The notes: generated from the sequence alone by a model not told the origin. A DNA stretch of 64,000 nucleotides from Mucilaginibacter xinganensis (GCF_002257585.1 NZ_CP022743.1:4960001-5024000); one strand, 5' to 3'; shown: positions 50,439 through 59,912, counted from the stretch's first letter. Numbers and translations: made by a program.

Positions 50439-52118
50439 ATGCAACGCTTTATCTCTAATCTATTTGAACCGAAGACCAACGGCCCCGAAACAGCTGCACT
50501 GCTTGCTGCTTTACTCAGCGTAGATGTATCGGCTACGACACTCAGAAAAGATATTGAAGAACATCCCGACAACCCAAGCCTGCTAAGCATCAGTGATGTG
50601 CTGAACAGTTACGGCATTGAAAACCTGGCTATAAAGACTGATGCCGGTAAGCTGTCCGAGATTCCGCTTCCGTGCATAACCCAGATACAGGCAACCGGAG
50701 CCGACTTCAAGTACTTTACCGTAGTGAAGGAGATAACCGACAGCCAGGTGCGGTTTTTCGATTCGGAAAAGCACCAGTGGACAGCCATTGCCAAAGATGA
50801 TTTTGCAAGCAGATTTTCGGAAATTGTGTTACTGGCTCAAGCCGGGGAAAAGGCGGGCGAAAAGGACTATGCAGAGAAAATAAAAACGGAAAAAAGGGTG
50901 CGCCTGGGGCAATATATTTTAACTTTATGCTTACCCGCACTGCTGCTTTCCGCCGGGATATTGGCGTTTGCGCAAGTTGGCAGCGGTGCCGTGCTACCCT
51001 TCATATTTTCAGTCTTTACGTTGGCGGGCTGCGCCATCAGTACCTTGTTGCTATGGTATGAAGTCGATCAGTACAACCCGGCTTTGCATCAAATATGCAG
51101 TTCCGGAACCAAGGTAAATTGCGGGGCGGTGCTGCAATCAAAAGCGGCTAAAATTGCAGGCATCAGTTGGAGTGTTGTTGGATTCAGCTATTTTATGGGG
51201 TTGTTATTGCTGCCGCTGTTTTTGGGACTGGCCAGCCCGGTAACGCTATTTACGGCAAGCTGGGGCAATGCACTGGCGCTGCCCTATATTTTTTTTTCCA
51301 TTTATTATCAATGGCACATTGTCAAACAATGGTGCATGCTGTGCCTCGGCGTACAGGGGCTGCTTGCCTTGCAATTTGCAGCTGCGCTTATCGGCGGCTG
51401 GCACGGTATCATGCCGTTTAGCACACTGTTTACACCCGTAGTATTTTTGCAAGCCCTTGCGGCTTTTGCCATACCGCTTATAGTAAGCGCCATACTATTG
51501 CCTGCACTGCAAAAGGCGAAAGAAAGCAAAGAACTTACTATCAAGCTACAAAAACTGAAGCACAACAGGCAGGTATTTGAAGCCCTGCTGCCAAAACAGA
51601 AAGAAGTAACCGCAGTTCCGGCAGGCCTGGGCATTACTTTGGGCAACCCCAATGCCGCCTATAAGTTGATTAAGGTGTGCAATCCCTACTGCACCCCCTG
51701 CGCAAAGGCGCACCAACCCATGGAGGACTTGTTAGATAACAACCCCGACGTGCAGGTGCAGATATTGTTTGTTGCAACCAATGACGAACACGATAATAGA
51801 ACTCCGCCGGTTAAGCACTTACTGGCCATTGCCGAAACAGGTAACGAAACCGTCACCAAGCACGCGCTGGACGATTGGTATTTTGCAGAAACGAAAGACT
51901 ACGGGCAGTTTGCGGGCAAGTACCCGATGAATGGCGAACTGAACCGGCAAGCCCCCAAGATAGCCGAAATGAAGGCGTGGTGCGACAGCACAAAAATAGA
52001 ATTTACCCCAACCTTTTTCGTCGCCCTTGCCAGTGACGAAAGCAACGGACAGGCAACATATTATCAGTTACCCGAAATGTACAGCGTAAGTGATCTAAAG
52101 TACTTTTTCACCGTGTAG
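50439..52118 (+). CDS. C39-like (inactive) / VKOR / thioredoxin fusion
   Basis: 559 residues in three parts. The first (about 1-130) has the layout of a C39 peptidase domain (EHPDNPSLLSISDVLNSYGI, then PCITQIQATGADFKYFTVVK), but the catalytic Cys position reads TNGPETA and the His position lacks His, so it is probably a leader-binding rather than a cutting domain. The second (about 150-355) is a vitamin K epoxide reductase membrane domain with C220/C228 and the C299-x-x-C302 pair. The third is a DsbA-like thioredoxin with C418-T-P-C421. It should oxidise disulfides in an exported peptide. The Cys-rich GG-leader peptide gene follows after 151 nt. Confidence 0.85.
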   Translation: MQRFISNLFEPKTNGPETAALLAALLSVDVSATTLRKDIEEHPDNPSLLSISDVLNSYGIENLAIKTDAGKLSEIPLPCITQIQATGADFKYFTVVKEITDSQVRFFDSEKHQWTAIAKDDFASRFSEIVLLAQAGEKAGEKDYAEKIKTEKRVRLGQYILTLCLPALLLSAGILAFAQVGSGAVLPFIFSVFTLAGCAISTLLLWYEVDQYNPALHQICSSGTKVNCGAVLQSKAAKIAGISWSVVGFSYFMGLLLLPLFLGLASPVTLFTASWGNALALPYIFFSIYYQWHIVKQWCMLCLGVQGLLALQFAAALIGGWHGIMPFSTLFTPVVFLQALAAFAIPLIVSAILLPALQKAKESKELTIKLQKLKHNRQVFEALLPKQKEVTAVPAGLGITLGNPNAAYKLIKVCNPYCTPCAKAHQPMEDLLDNNPDVQVQILFVATNDEHDNRTPPVKHLLAIAETGNETVTKHALDDWYFAETKDYGQFAGKYPMNGELNRQAPKIAEMKAWCDSTKIEFTPTFFVALASDESNGQATYYQLPEMYSVSDLKYFFTV

Positions 52119-52269
52119 AAAAACGCCCATGCCAGGAATTCCCCGGGCAATAAAAAAGGAGGTAACGCAAAATACACCATGTAATCATTTAACAAAGCCA
52201 CATACTGCGTGGCTGATATTCGTGCAGCTAATAAAACTATTACTTAAAACCATTAAATTTAAAAAGACT

Positions 52270-52560
52270 ATGAAAGAGTTAAGATTAAAAGCGCTTGCGA
52301 TAGGCGGTGCAGAAGTACTTACAAGAGCACATATGAAAAATGTATTGGGTGGCTACATGCCGGTTCCACCAGCAGGATCACCTGGTGGAAACAATGGAAA
52401 CCCTTGCGCTAATGGAGGCTGTTCTACCATATGCAGCAGTACTTCATCTGGCGGTGACACATATAATAGTTACGGCTCATGCTCTTCCTCTACCGGAGGA
52501 ACAACATGTCACAATTATTGCTGTGCAAATGCTGCAACTCAGGCAACATATTGGTGTTAA
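52270..52560 (+). CDS. Double-glycine leader peptide with eight-Cys core
   Basis: 96 residues from the ATG at 52270. The leader KELRLKALAIGGAEVLTRAH followed by MKNVLGG is the Bacteroidota GG-leader seen in natural-product and bacteriocin precursors, which C39 peptidases cut after GG. The core of about 67 residues has eight Cys spaced over Gly/Ser/Asn-rich sequence, ending NYCCANAATQATYWC. An even Cys count beside a VKOR/thioredoxin gene suggests four disulfides. An open frame continues upstream to 52129, but that part lacks leader features. Neither the C39 transporter nor any modification enzyme other than the oxidase is in view. Activity is unknown. Confidence 0.85.
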   Translation: MKELRLKALAIGGAEVLTRAHMKNVLGGYMPVPPAGSPGGNNGNPCANGGCSTICSSTSSGGDTYNSYGSCSSSTGGTTCHNYCCANAATQATYWC

Positions 52561-52571
52561 TAATTTAAATT

Positions 52572-52621
52572 GGGCTTGTACACATTCCTCAACAATAAAT
52601 TGGAAGGGTAAGTACAGGCCC
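52572..52621 (+). terminator. Hairpin after the peptide gene (attenuator-like)
   Basis: GGGCTTGTAC (52572-52581) pairs with GTACAGGCCC (52612-52621), one G-U pair, 30-nt loop, no T-run. It may stabilise or partly terminate the precursor mRNA so that more peptide than downstream thioredoxin is made. Confidence 0.45.
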
Positions 52622-52656
52622 TAAATGAAATCTTCATTTTCAATATAGCTATCATT

Positions 52657-54141
52657 ATGGGTTTATTAAAATTATTGACATTTTTATCTCTATCTTCCAT
52701 GATTACAACTTGTAATTCGCAAGGGACAAGTTCTTCGAAAAAATCAATCGGGAAAAACAGTTATAATACCGTAATTGTCATCAATCTAAAAAAAAAATCA
52801 GACCGCTTTTTTACCTCGTTTGGCCAATATGACCCCTATAGATTAACAGACAATTTGATTGCACCGCCGGTTAATACAACTGACACAGCCGATGATCTCA
52901 AAAAAGTTATAAGATTTAATATAAATAATCCCAAATTACTGACAATAGGCTTTAGCGAATTTTATATAGCACCGGGGGATAGTGTCAATATGAATTTTGA
53001 AACATTAATACAAACTAAATTTGATTATAAAGATTCCACCCACATCAATTCCGGCAACGTCTTTTTTACGCTCTACAACGGGCATCCTCAACCTCAGATC
53101 GACGCCTACCGGGCTAATTTTTCTGCAGCTTTAAATCATATAGGCACCCGAAACGGCCTGGACATTTTTTTATCAGAAAAGCATATTCATCAACTCGCCG
53201 ATTCGTACGCCAGATTAATCTTAAAGGAATTTCCAAACATTAAAGCTGATGAAAAACTGTCAAATGAAATAAAAAAATACTGTTACATAAACGTTACCCG
53301 GTTCCTGATTTACGACCTCTGTCTATCTTACAAAAAACCCACCAAAAACCCTGAAATTAAAAACAACATCGCAACAAATGTCAACAGGATCATTACAGGA
53401 TATCATTCACAAAAAGACTTGTTCAGTTCACCTGATTACTGGATGCCCTATTCCAGGGCTTATTTTTTTTATAAAGATGCTTTGAAATTAGATTACAACG
53501 GAATAATCGAAAAATTCGATCATTGTAATGATACAGTCAAACAATACATAATACTCCGTTGCTTCAGAGATGGGATCACTGGCATGCAAAAAGTTAATGG
53601 ATCATTCAGCTATGCCTTGGAAAAATTTACGTACCCGCCTTTTAAGGAAGCCGCTTTAAAATATCTGAGTGACCCCAATTTAGGCAGCCAGATTTCCCGT
53701 AATTTAAACAGCACATTAAGAAACACAGAAATATTTGACACCAACGATAAGAAGCTTCAATACTTAGATGTATTCAAAACCAGTACTCAATCCTACATTT
53801 TATTTGATTTTTGTGGTACCTGGTGCAAACCTTGTTTAGACGAAATCGCCCAATATTCCCAAAATCAACATTTAGATAATTCTGCAAAAGTAAAACCAAT
53901 ATGGCTGTTTTTTGAAAACGATAAAACGAAATGGATAGCTGTTATAGAAAAGTATCATCTAAAAAAAGAGAATTGTTTTATCATACTCGATAAGGGGTTT
54001 ATTAATGAATTTGCCAAAAGTTTTAATTGGGCACAAGAGTTTCCGCATCATTTTCTTTTTACTAAAGAAGGCGAAATGATTGATGAAAAGGCAGCCTCAT
54101 TAAATGAATTTAACGAAGATGAATTAAAAACAAACAGATAA
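52657..54141 (+). CDS. Exported thioredoxin-domain protein
   Basis: 494 residues. N-terminal signal, possibly lipoprotein-type (SLSSMITTC, with T at -1, an imperfect lipobox). A long helical region follows, with a C-terminal thioredoxin domain: FDFCGTWCKPCLDEIAQYSQ with C390/C393 and HHFLFTKEGEMI. It resembles Bacteroidota TlpA-like reductases with large N-terminal DUF regions. Lies between the Cys-rich peptide and a second thioredoxin gene, so it may reduce or isomerise the peptide's disulfides (inference). More A+T-rich than the fusion gene upstream. Confidence 0.82.
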   Translation: MGLLKLLTFLSLSSMITTCNSQGTSSSKKSIGKNSYNTVIVINLKKKSDRFFTSFGQYDPYRLTDNLIAPPVNTTDTADDLKKVIRFNINNPKLLTIGFSEFYIAPGDSVNMNFETLIQTKFDYKDSTHINSGNVFFTLYNGHPQPQIDAYRANFSAALNHIGTRNGLDIFLSEKHIHQLADSYARLILKEFPNIKADEKLSNEIKKYCYINVTRFLIYDLCLSYKKPTKNPEIKNNIATNVNRIITGYHSQKDLFSSPDYWMPYSRAYFFYKDALKLDYNGIIEKFDHCNDTVKQYIILRCFRDGITGMQKVNGSFSYALEKFTYPPFKEAALKYLSDPNLGSQISRNLNSTLRNTEIFDTNDKKLQYLDVFKTSTQSYILFDFCGTWCKPCLDEIAQYSQNQHLDNSAKVKPIWLFFENDKTKWIAVIEKYHLKKENCFIILDKGFINEFAKSFNWAQEFPHHFLFTKEGEMIDEKAASLNEFNEDELKTNR

Positions 54142-54175
54142 AGCTCAGCGGCATGACAAAGCATCAGATATATTT

Positions 54176-55342
54176 ATGCAATCAAAAATTCTATTGTTGC
54201 TCCTTTTCTGTATGATAGCGCTCATTGCACGGGCGCAAAACGATACAACGCTTAAATTTACCGACTTGCAAAAAGACTCGTCCGTTAAAGTTGACAGTGT
54301 AAAAAAAGACACTTCAGCTGTCCGCAACTTAGGTGACCCCGCCCCACCTTTGCGCGTTCGGGAGTGGATTAAAGGAACACCTGTTACAAGTTTTGAAAAA
54401 GGCAAGGTGTACGTAGTTGAGTTTTGGGCAACCTGGTGCGCTCCCTGTGTTGCCTCCATGCCCCATCTTTCGGCTTTAGCCCGCAAATATAAAGGCAGGG
54501 TCACTTTTTCAGCCGTCAGTGTGCATGAAGATCGAGGAACCAGAGGCGCTACCGCAGAAAAACTCAAGGCTTTTGTTGAGGGAATGGGTAATAAAATGGA
54601 TTTCAATGTAGCTTCGCAAGACACCAGTTTTACCGTACGTGACTGGTTGGAAGCGTATCATCGGGACTATATTCCCGCTACCTTTGTGGTAGATGGCCAG
54701 GGAAGAGTCGCCTGGATCGGCCACCCGCTCAAACTCGATACCGTTTTAAAGAAAATAATAAAGAACACATGGGATATTGAAGCGGAATCGTCAAGAAGAA
54801 AATATGCAGATAGCAGTCAGAAATATTTAGAAATTTTGGATGATACGGTAGCGTCCCTGGTGCGCCATTATAAGGGAAAGTATTCCGACCTGAATGATTT
54901 GGGTTTCCCCGATTCTACCCTGATGGTAGTTGAAAAGATGGTTAAACAGGAACCGAAGTTGAAATATGCGCCTTGGACGGCTAAATATACTTTTACTGCG
55001 CTACTCAGAGCCGACCCCAACAAGGCTTATGAGTTCGGCAAGCAGGCCATGGCATCTCCATACGCATGGTACGCTTACACCAGCATTATTGACGACATAA
55101 AGGACGATTCGCGCAAATTGACTACTCCGAAGGAAATTTACCTGTTAGGCGCTGAATGCTATCAGGCTAAAATCGACCGCTCGCCGCCGTATTCATCAAT
55201 TGATGATATGGCAAAGCTGCACCACGAAATGGCGGACTGGTACAGACGGGGAGGCGATAAAGTAAAGGCTATCGCAGCAGAGAAAAAAGCCATTAAACTG
55301 TGGGAAAAGGAACTCAAAACAGTTAAAAAAGTGTTAGAATAA
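54176..55342 (+). CDS. TlpA-type periplasmic redoxin
   Basis: 388 residues with a signal peptide (KILLLLLFCMIALIARAQ). The TlpA/ResA-like domain (about 50-195) has VEFWATWCAPCVASMPHLSA with C88/C91 and a cis-Pro strand DYIPATFVVDGQGR. The C-terminal half (about 205-388) is helical, repeat-like (YLLGAECYQAK, AIAAEKKAIKLWEKELK) and could be a TPR-like binding region. 34 nt after the previous thioredoxin gene on the same strand. Ends at a strong terminator. Confidence 0.88.
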   Translation: MQSKILLLLLFCMIALIARAQNDTTLKFTDLQKDSSVKVDSVKKDTSAVRNLGDPAPPLRVREWIKGTPVTSFEKGKVYVVEFWATWCAPCVASMPHLSALARKYKGRVTFSAVSVHEDRGTRGATAEKLKAFVEGMGNKMDFNVASQDTSFTVRDWLEAYHRDYIPATFVVDGQGRVAWIGHPLKLDTVLKKIIKNTWDIEAESSRRKYADSSQKYLEILDDTVASLVRHYKGKYSDLNDLGFPDSTLMVVEKMVKQEPKLKYAPWTAKYTFTALLRADPNKAYEFGKQAMASPYAWYAYTSIIDDIKDDSRKLTTPKEIYLLGAECYQAKIDRSPPYSSIDDMAKLHHEMADWYRRGGDKVKAIAAEKKAIKLWEKELKTVKKVLE

Positions 55343-55343
55343 C

Positions 55344-55377
55344 AACGCCCGGCTCTATTTAAATAAAGCCGGGCGTT
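55344..55377. terminator. Bidirectional terminator
   Basis: AACGCCCGGCT (55344-55354) pairs perfectly with AGCCGGGCGTT (55367-55377). It lies between the convergent redoxin and terC-like genes. Confidence 0.85.
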
Positions 55378-55401
55378 TACGATCATAATTTTTCAGAACC
55401 C

Positions 55402-56223
55402 TTAGCTCCTGTCCAGCACGTCCTCTGCTTCTTCAGCTATTTCCGGTTTCATTATATTCCGTTTCGGGAAATTGAACAGGATAGAAGTAAGCACCGGGAT
55501 CACGAAAATAGCTACCGTAAATATGGATACAAAAACATCCACATGTTTACCTTCAAGCATTTCGGCCGCCGGTGTGCCGGGATAAAAATGGGTGTATAAT
55601 GAAACCGAAAGCTTAATGCCCAATACCCCGATCACTATAAAAGCAACCGTTTCTAAAAAGGTAAATTTCTCCATCAGCTTTACAAAAGCCTGCGCTACAA
55701 AACGCATAGCCAGGATGCCTATAAAAACACCGGTATATATTAAAAATACGTGATCGGTAAATGCTACCGCTGCAAACACGTTGTCAATAGAAAAGGCAAG
55801 GTCCATCAATTCCACAAGCGCCACTGTTGACCAAAATACCCCAAACATGCCTACCGTTGAGCGGTAAAGCCAGTTCTGGCTCTTGTCTATCGATTCAGCC
55901 TCGCCGCCATTATTGGCCGCCTGAATTTTTCCTTTAAAATAGTTAAAGCTAAGGTAAAGCAGGTAAAAGCCGCCTATTGGTTTTAGCCACCAGATCTTAA
56001 CAAGCCACGCTGCCAAAAACAAACAAACGCCCCGCAGCACATAAGCACCTATAATTCCATAACGCAGCGCTTTATTGCGCTGGTGCTTTGGCAAATCCAA
56101 TACCATAGTAGCCAGCACAGCGGCATTGTCAACAGAAAGCAGGCTTTCTATCAATATTAAGTTGAGTATCACCAGCAAGCCCGCCTGTATATCTTCCCCC
56201 AGTAATTTGTGTAATAAGTCCAT
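55402..56223 (-). CDS. terC: TerC family membrane protein
   Basis: 273 residues, about seven membrane helices. The family core motifs ESLLSVDNAAVLATMV and LMDLAFSIDNVFAAVAF place the acidic pair (VDN, IDN) in the membrane, as in TerC/Alx proteins that export manganese or act in tellurite resistance. It is divergent from the terD cluster, with 260 nt between them, and surely belongs to the same system. Confidence 0.92.
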   Translation of the reverse strand: MDLLHKLLGEDIQAGLLVILNLILIESLLSVDNAAVLATMVLDLPKHQRNKALRYGIIGAYVLRGVCLFLAAWLVKIWWLKPIGGFYLLYLSFNYFKGKIQAANNGGEAESIDKSQNWLYRSTVGMFGVFWSTVALVELMDLAFSIDNVFAAVAFTDHVFLIYTGVFIGILAMRFVAQAFVKLMEKFTFLETVAFIVIGVLGIKLSVSLYTHFYPGTPAAEMLEGKHVDVFVSIFTVAIFVIPVLTSILFNFPKRNIMKPEIAEEAEDVLDRS

Positions 56224-56483
56224 AGTTACAATTATAGTTATAAAGCCGTTATCAGGGGTATTTCAAAAGTCCCCTAAGATATAAATTAAAAATATTCCGG
56301 CCCCTGTTTACCGTTATATTAAGTAGCACAACAGCTATTTGATGCCAAAATCATTAAATTATTACAATAATTTATTTATATCGGTAGTTGTTAAATACTG
56401 TAACTTAGTTCAACAATTTAAATCAAATCACTGCGTCAAATTCACAACAGGCGCATCCGTAATAAAAGATATATACTACTACA

Positions 56484-57059
56484 ATGGCTATCAATTTACA
56501 AAAAGGACAGAAAATAGATATCGGCTTATCTAAAATGACAGTGGGTTTGGGCTGGAACCCGAACGAAGGTACAGGATACGAATTTGACCTGGATGTGTCG
56601 GCAATAATGATAGATGCCAACCGCTTTGTTCCTGCAGATGAATTCTTTGTTTTTTATAATAATGTCGATTCGCCCGACGCGGCTGTTCACCATACCGGCG
56701 ATGACCCGTCAGGCGGCAACAGCGATGGCGGCGATGACGAATCCATTAATATCGATCTTACTAAGGTGGATTCGAAGATCCAGGAAATACTTTTCGTGGT
56801 TACCATTCATGAAGCGCAGCCCCGCCGGCAAAACTTTGGGCAGGTGCGCGATTCCTATATCCGCATCATCGACGATCTTACCGGCAACGAAGTTTGCAAG
56901 TATGAGCTCGGCGAAGATTTTTCAATTGAAACTGCCATTGAGTTTGGCCGTTTATACAGGCGCAATGGCCAGTGGAAGTTCGAAGCTTCCGGCGTGGGTT
57001 ATAAAGAGGATCTTGCCTTCTTTTTAAGCAAGTATTTTAAAGGACAAATTATAAAATAA
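56484..57059 (+). CDS. terD: TerD family protein (paralogue 1)
   Basis: 191 residues. Starts MAINLQKGQKIDIGLSKM and has the TerD calcium-site features EFDLDVSAIMID and HHTGDDPSGGNSDGGDDESI. GQVRDSYIRIIDD is conserved later. TerD proteins bind Ca2+ and take part in membrane-linked stress complexes with TerC. First of four paralogues in this cluster; 10 nt before the second. Confidence 0.95.
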   Translation: MAINLQKGQKIDIGLSKMTVGLGWNPNEGTGYEFDLDVSAIMIDANRFVPADEFFVFYNNVDSPDAAVHHTGDDPSGGNSDGGDDESINIDLTKVDSKIQEILFVVTIHEAQPRRQNFGQVRDSYIRIIDDLTGNEVCKYELGEDFSIETAIEFGRLYRRNGQWKFEASGVGYKEDLAFFLSKYFKGQIIK

Positions 57060-57069
57060 GAAAAATATT

Positions 57070-57747
57070 ATGGCTATAAACCTGGTAAAAGGTCAAACTA
57101 TTGACCTTAGGAAAAATGACGGCGGCGAAAATTACGACCTGTCGTCGGTTACTATTGGCTTGGGATGGGACGTTAGGCAAACCAAAAGCAGCGGCTTTTT
57201 AGGCAAACTTTTTGGCGGCGGAGAGGAAGAAACCGAGTATGATTTGGATGCTATTGCTTTCCTTCTTGATAAAAACGGCAAAGTGGCCAACATGGGCCGT
57301 ACTACCCAAACCAGCAGCGGCAAAACCATCAGCCTTTATGAAGGTGACGTGATCTATTTCAACTCCATGAAACATCCCTCAGGTAATATCTGGCTTACAG
57401 GCGATAACCGCACAGGTGCCGGTGATGGTGATGATGAGCAGATAATTGTAAAGCTTGACGCGCTTGACCCAAAGTTCGACAGGATCCTTTTTATTGTGGC
57501 CATTTACCAGGGCCGCAAAAACAACCAGCATTTTGGCATGGTTGATAATGCATTTATACGGGCGGTTGACAACCGGGGCAAAGAGATTGCAAAATTCAGC
57601 CTCTCCGGCGATGCCACCTATAATGGCATGTGCTCCATGACCTTTGCCGAAGTTTATCGCAGGGATGGTTCGTGGAAGTTCAGGGCAATTGGCGATCCGC
57701 ATCCCACTGATAATTTCCTGGAGATTTTAAAGAACTATAAAGCTTAA
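57070..57747 (+). CDS. TerD family protein (paralogue 2)
   Basis: 225 residues, the longest paralogue. Starts MAINLVKGQTIDLRK. It has a glycine-rich insert SSGFLGKLFGGGEEETEY before YDLDAIAFLLDK, then TGDNRTGAGDGDDEQIIVK (the Ca2+-binding loop) and NQHFGMVDNAFIRAVD. Same operon as paralogue 1. Confidence 0.94.
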   Translation: MAINLVKGQTIDLRKNDGGENYDLSSVTIGLGWDVRQTKSSGFLGKLFGGGEEETEYDLDAIAFLLDKNGKVANMGRTTQTSSGKTISLYEGDVIYFNSMKHPSGNIWLTGDNRTGAGDGDDEQIIVKLDALDPKFDRILFIVAIYQGRKNNQHFGMVDNAFIRAVDNRGKEIAKFSLSGDATYNGMCSMTFAEVYRRDGSWKFRAIGDPHPTDNFLEILKNYKA

Positions 57748-57821
57748 TTTGAAGCTGCTTTACGCCGAAGATCATTAGTAACCTGGCAAATACAACCATT
57801 CAAAAACTACAGCTTACCCCT

Positions 57822-58520
57822 ATGCAGTATTACCGGCATTATTCTTTTGATCTTTGGCTAACGCTTATAAAATCAAACCCCGGCTTTAAAGCCCGGCGGG
57901 CAGAGATCTTTCACCGCGATTTTAACCCATACCATAAAAGCTTGGAAGAGGTGATACAGGTTTTCAGGCAGGTTGACCTGATGTGCAATGCGGTTAATGA
58001 AAATACCGGGCAGAATATTGATGCTGAGGAAATGTACCTGATGGTGATCAGTTTAATAAACGATAACCGGTTAAACCTAAGCGACATCGATATCGCAAAG
58101 CTCTACGCCGATATGGAACTGTTACTTTTTGATTACCTGCCCGTAATATATTCCCCTGTAACAATTGAGGTGCTCGATCATCTAAAAACTAAAAGCGGCG
58201 GCACATTCGGCTTACTCAGCAATACCGGCTTTATTAAAGGCATAACATTAAAAAAAGTACTGGTGGAATTAAAAATAGATCAATATTTTGATTTTCAGCT
58301 TTACTCTGACGAAGCCGGAATGTCAAAGCCTAACCCGGCCTTTTTTCAATTAATGCTTCAACATATAGCGCAGGTAAATCATCCCAAACAAATTGATTTA
58401 AATGATATTATACACGTGGGTGATAACCCGGTGGCTGATATAGCGGGCGCTCAGGCTGCGGGCATAAAAACCATGCTTATTAATTCAAACGGGCTGGATA
58501 TAACTAATTTAAAAAATTAA
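57822..58520 (+). CDS. HAD-family hydrolase of the Ter cluster
   Basis: 232 residues. HAD phosphatase core: the first motif is SFDLWLTLIKSNPG (nucleophile D, with D+2 replaced by W, so unusual), then GLLSNTGFIKG (motif II), SKPNPAFFQ (motif III Lys) and IIHVGDNPVADIAGAQAAG (motif IV). The second Asp of DxD is missing, so activity may be altered. Its stop overlaps the phosphoribosyltransferase start (1 nt). HAD and phosphoribosyltransferase genes are known associates of TerD clusters, proposed to make a nucleoside-like metabolite. Confidence 0.88.
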   Translation: MQYYRHYSFDLWLTLIKSNPGFKARRAEIFHRDFNPYHKSLEEVIQVFRQVDLMCNAVNENTGQNIDAEEMYLMVISLINDNRLNLSDIDIAKLYADMELLLFDYLPVIYSPVTIEVLDHLKTKSGGTFGLLSNTGFIKGITLKKVLVELKIDQYFDFQLYSDEAGMSKPNPAFFQLMLQHIAQVNHPKQIDLNDIIHVGDNPVADIAGAQAAGIKTMLINSNGLDITNLKN

Positions 58521-59365
58521 TGAACACCACCTTTTCATTACATCATATAGATAACCCGGCATTATTTGGTTTTAACCCTGATGATTACAGCCGCTTTAAG
58601 TTTGGTGATGATGCCGTTGCAAAACATTTTGGCACCACCCTTGCCGACGGCTTTATCCGGTCGCATCTGGAGCAGGAGCCTATTTTGCAGCAAATTGCAG
58701 TGATCTCCAGCCCCTACTCCTTTATCCCTACGGCCACCTTTGCCATGAAAACATGGTTTGTTTACCGGCTTAACCGCTGGCTGGCACAAAATGGATATCC
58801 CGTGGTGCAGGAAACAAAAGTACACCGCACCATTACCTATAAGGAGGATTATGGCGAGTTGAATGCAGAGGAAAGGATCAACCTCATCGGTAACGATTCG
58901 TTCCATATTGATAAACATTTTTTGGCGGGCAAAACACTGCTATTTTTAGATGATATAAAAATTACCGGCAGCCACGAGCGCATGATTATGAAAATGGTTA
59001 ATGCCTACGGCCTGCAAAATGATATTTATATGCTTTACTTTGCAGAGCTTGTAAACAAAAGCATTCACCCTAATATTGAGAACCTGCTGAACTACCACCA
59101 GGTAAAAACTATATTTGACCTGGAACCGATCATCAAAAGCGGGCAGTTTATCATTAATACCCGGATAGTGAAATACATCCTGAATTACAATTTTGAATGC
59201 TTCCGCATTTTTATTGAAAACCAGGACCAAAGTTTTGTTAATTTGCTTTATGACATGGCGCTTGGCAACGGCTATCATACGATTGATGCCTACGCCAAAA
59301 ACCTTAACTTTATTACGGACAACCTATTTATAAACAATAAAAACTTAATTAAACATGGCAATTAA
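58520..59365 (+). CDS. Phosphoribosyltransferase-like protein of the Ter cluster
   Basis: 281 residues. The PRPP-binding loop is TLLFLDDIKITGSHERMI (about 136-153), in place of the classical VLLVDDVxTTG, with a Rossmann-like first part (PILQQIAVISSPYSFIPTAT). It overlaps the HAD gene by 1 nt and the next terD by 11 nt. It is probably part of a Ter-linked biosynthetic pair with the HAD enzyme. The substrate is unknown. Confidence 0.85.
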   Translation: MNTTFSLHHIDNPALFGFNPDDYSRFKFGDDAVAKHFGTTLADGFIRSHLEQEPILQQIAVISSPYSFIPTATFAMKTWFVYRLNRWLAQNGYPVVQETKVHRTITYKEDYGELNAEERINLIGNDSFHIDKHFLAGKTLLFLDDIKITGSHERMIMKMVNAYGLQNDIYMLYFAELVNKSIHPNIENLLNYHQVKTIFDLEPIIKSGQFIINTRIVKYILNYNFECFRIFIENQDQSFVNLLYDMALGNGYHTIDAYAKNLNFITDNLFINNKNLIKHGN

Positions 59366-59909
59366 TTTGCAAAAAGGGCAGCGTGAAAATATCGGCGCTC
59401 CCAAATTTACCATTGGTTTAGGATGGGATACCAACAGTTCATCAACAGGCAGCGCTTTTGATTTGGACGCATCTGTTTTTGTACTAGGAGAAAACAAGAG
59501 ATTACTGGCCGACGAATATTTTGTATTTTATAACAACCTTAAATCACCGGATGGCGCTGTTGAACACACTGGCGATAACCTGACCGGCGAAGGCGATGGT
59601 GACGATGAGCAAATAAAGATCGATCTTTCAAAAATAGATCCTAAAGCTACCGAGATCTGCGTAGTGGTTACCATTCACGAAGCTGAAAACCGCAGGCAAA
59701 ACTTTGGCCAGGTACGTAACTCGTTCATCCGCATTTTTGATACTGCAACCAATGCTGATCTTTTAAATTACGAACTGGAAGAAGATTTTTCTATTGAAAC
59801 TGCTGTTGAGTTCGGCAGGATCTACAAACGCGATAACAACTGGAAGTTTGAGGCCGTTGGCGCAGGCATGAAAGGCGGCCTGCAGGATTATTTAAACAAA
59901 TACCAATAA
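59355..59909 (+). CDS. TerD family protein (paralogue 3)
   Basis: 184 residues, closest to the classic TerD length. Begins MAINLQKGQRENIGAPKF, with AFDLDASVFVLGENKR, HTGDNLTGEGDGDDEQIKID (Ca2+-binding loop) and FGQVRNSFIRIFD. It overlaps the phosphoribosyltransferase gene by 11 nt and is 3 nt from the next terD. Confidence 0.95.
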   Translation: MAINLQKGQRENIGAPKFTIGLGWDTNSSSTGSAFDLDASVFVLGENKRLLADEYFVFYNNLKSPDGAVEHTGDNLTGEGDGDDEQIKIDLSKIDPKATEICVVVTIHEAENRRQNFGQVRNSFIRIFDTATNADLLNYELEEDFSIETAVEFGRIYKRDNNWKFEAVGAGMKGGLQDYLNKYQ

Positions 59910-59912
59910 GCC

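Noticed and set aside
52129..52269. Upstream extension of the Cys-rich peptide gene
   Set aside because: The GG-leader begins exactly at the ATG at 52270; the extra 47 residues have no leader or signal features.
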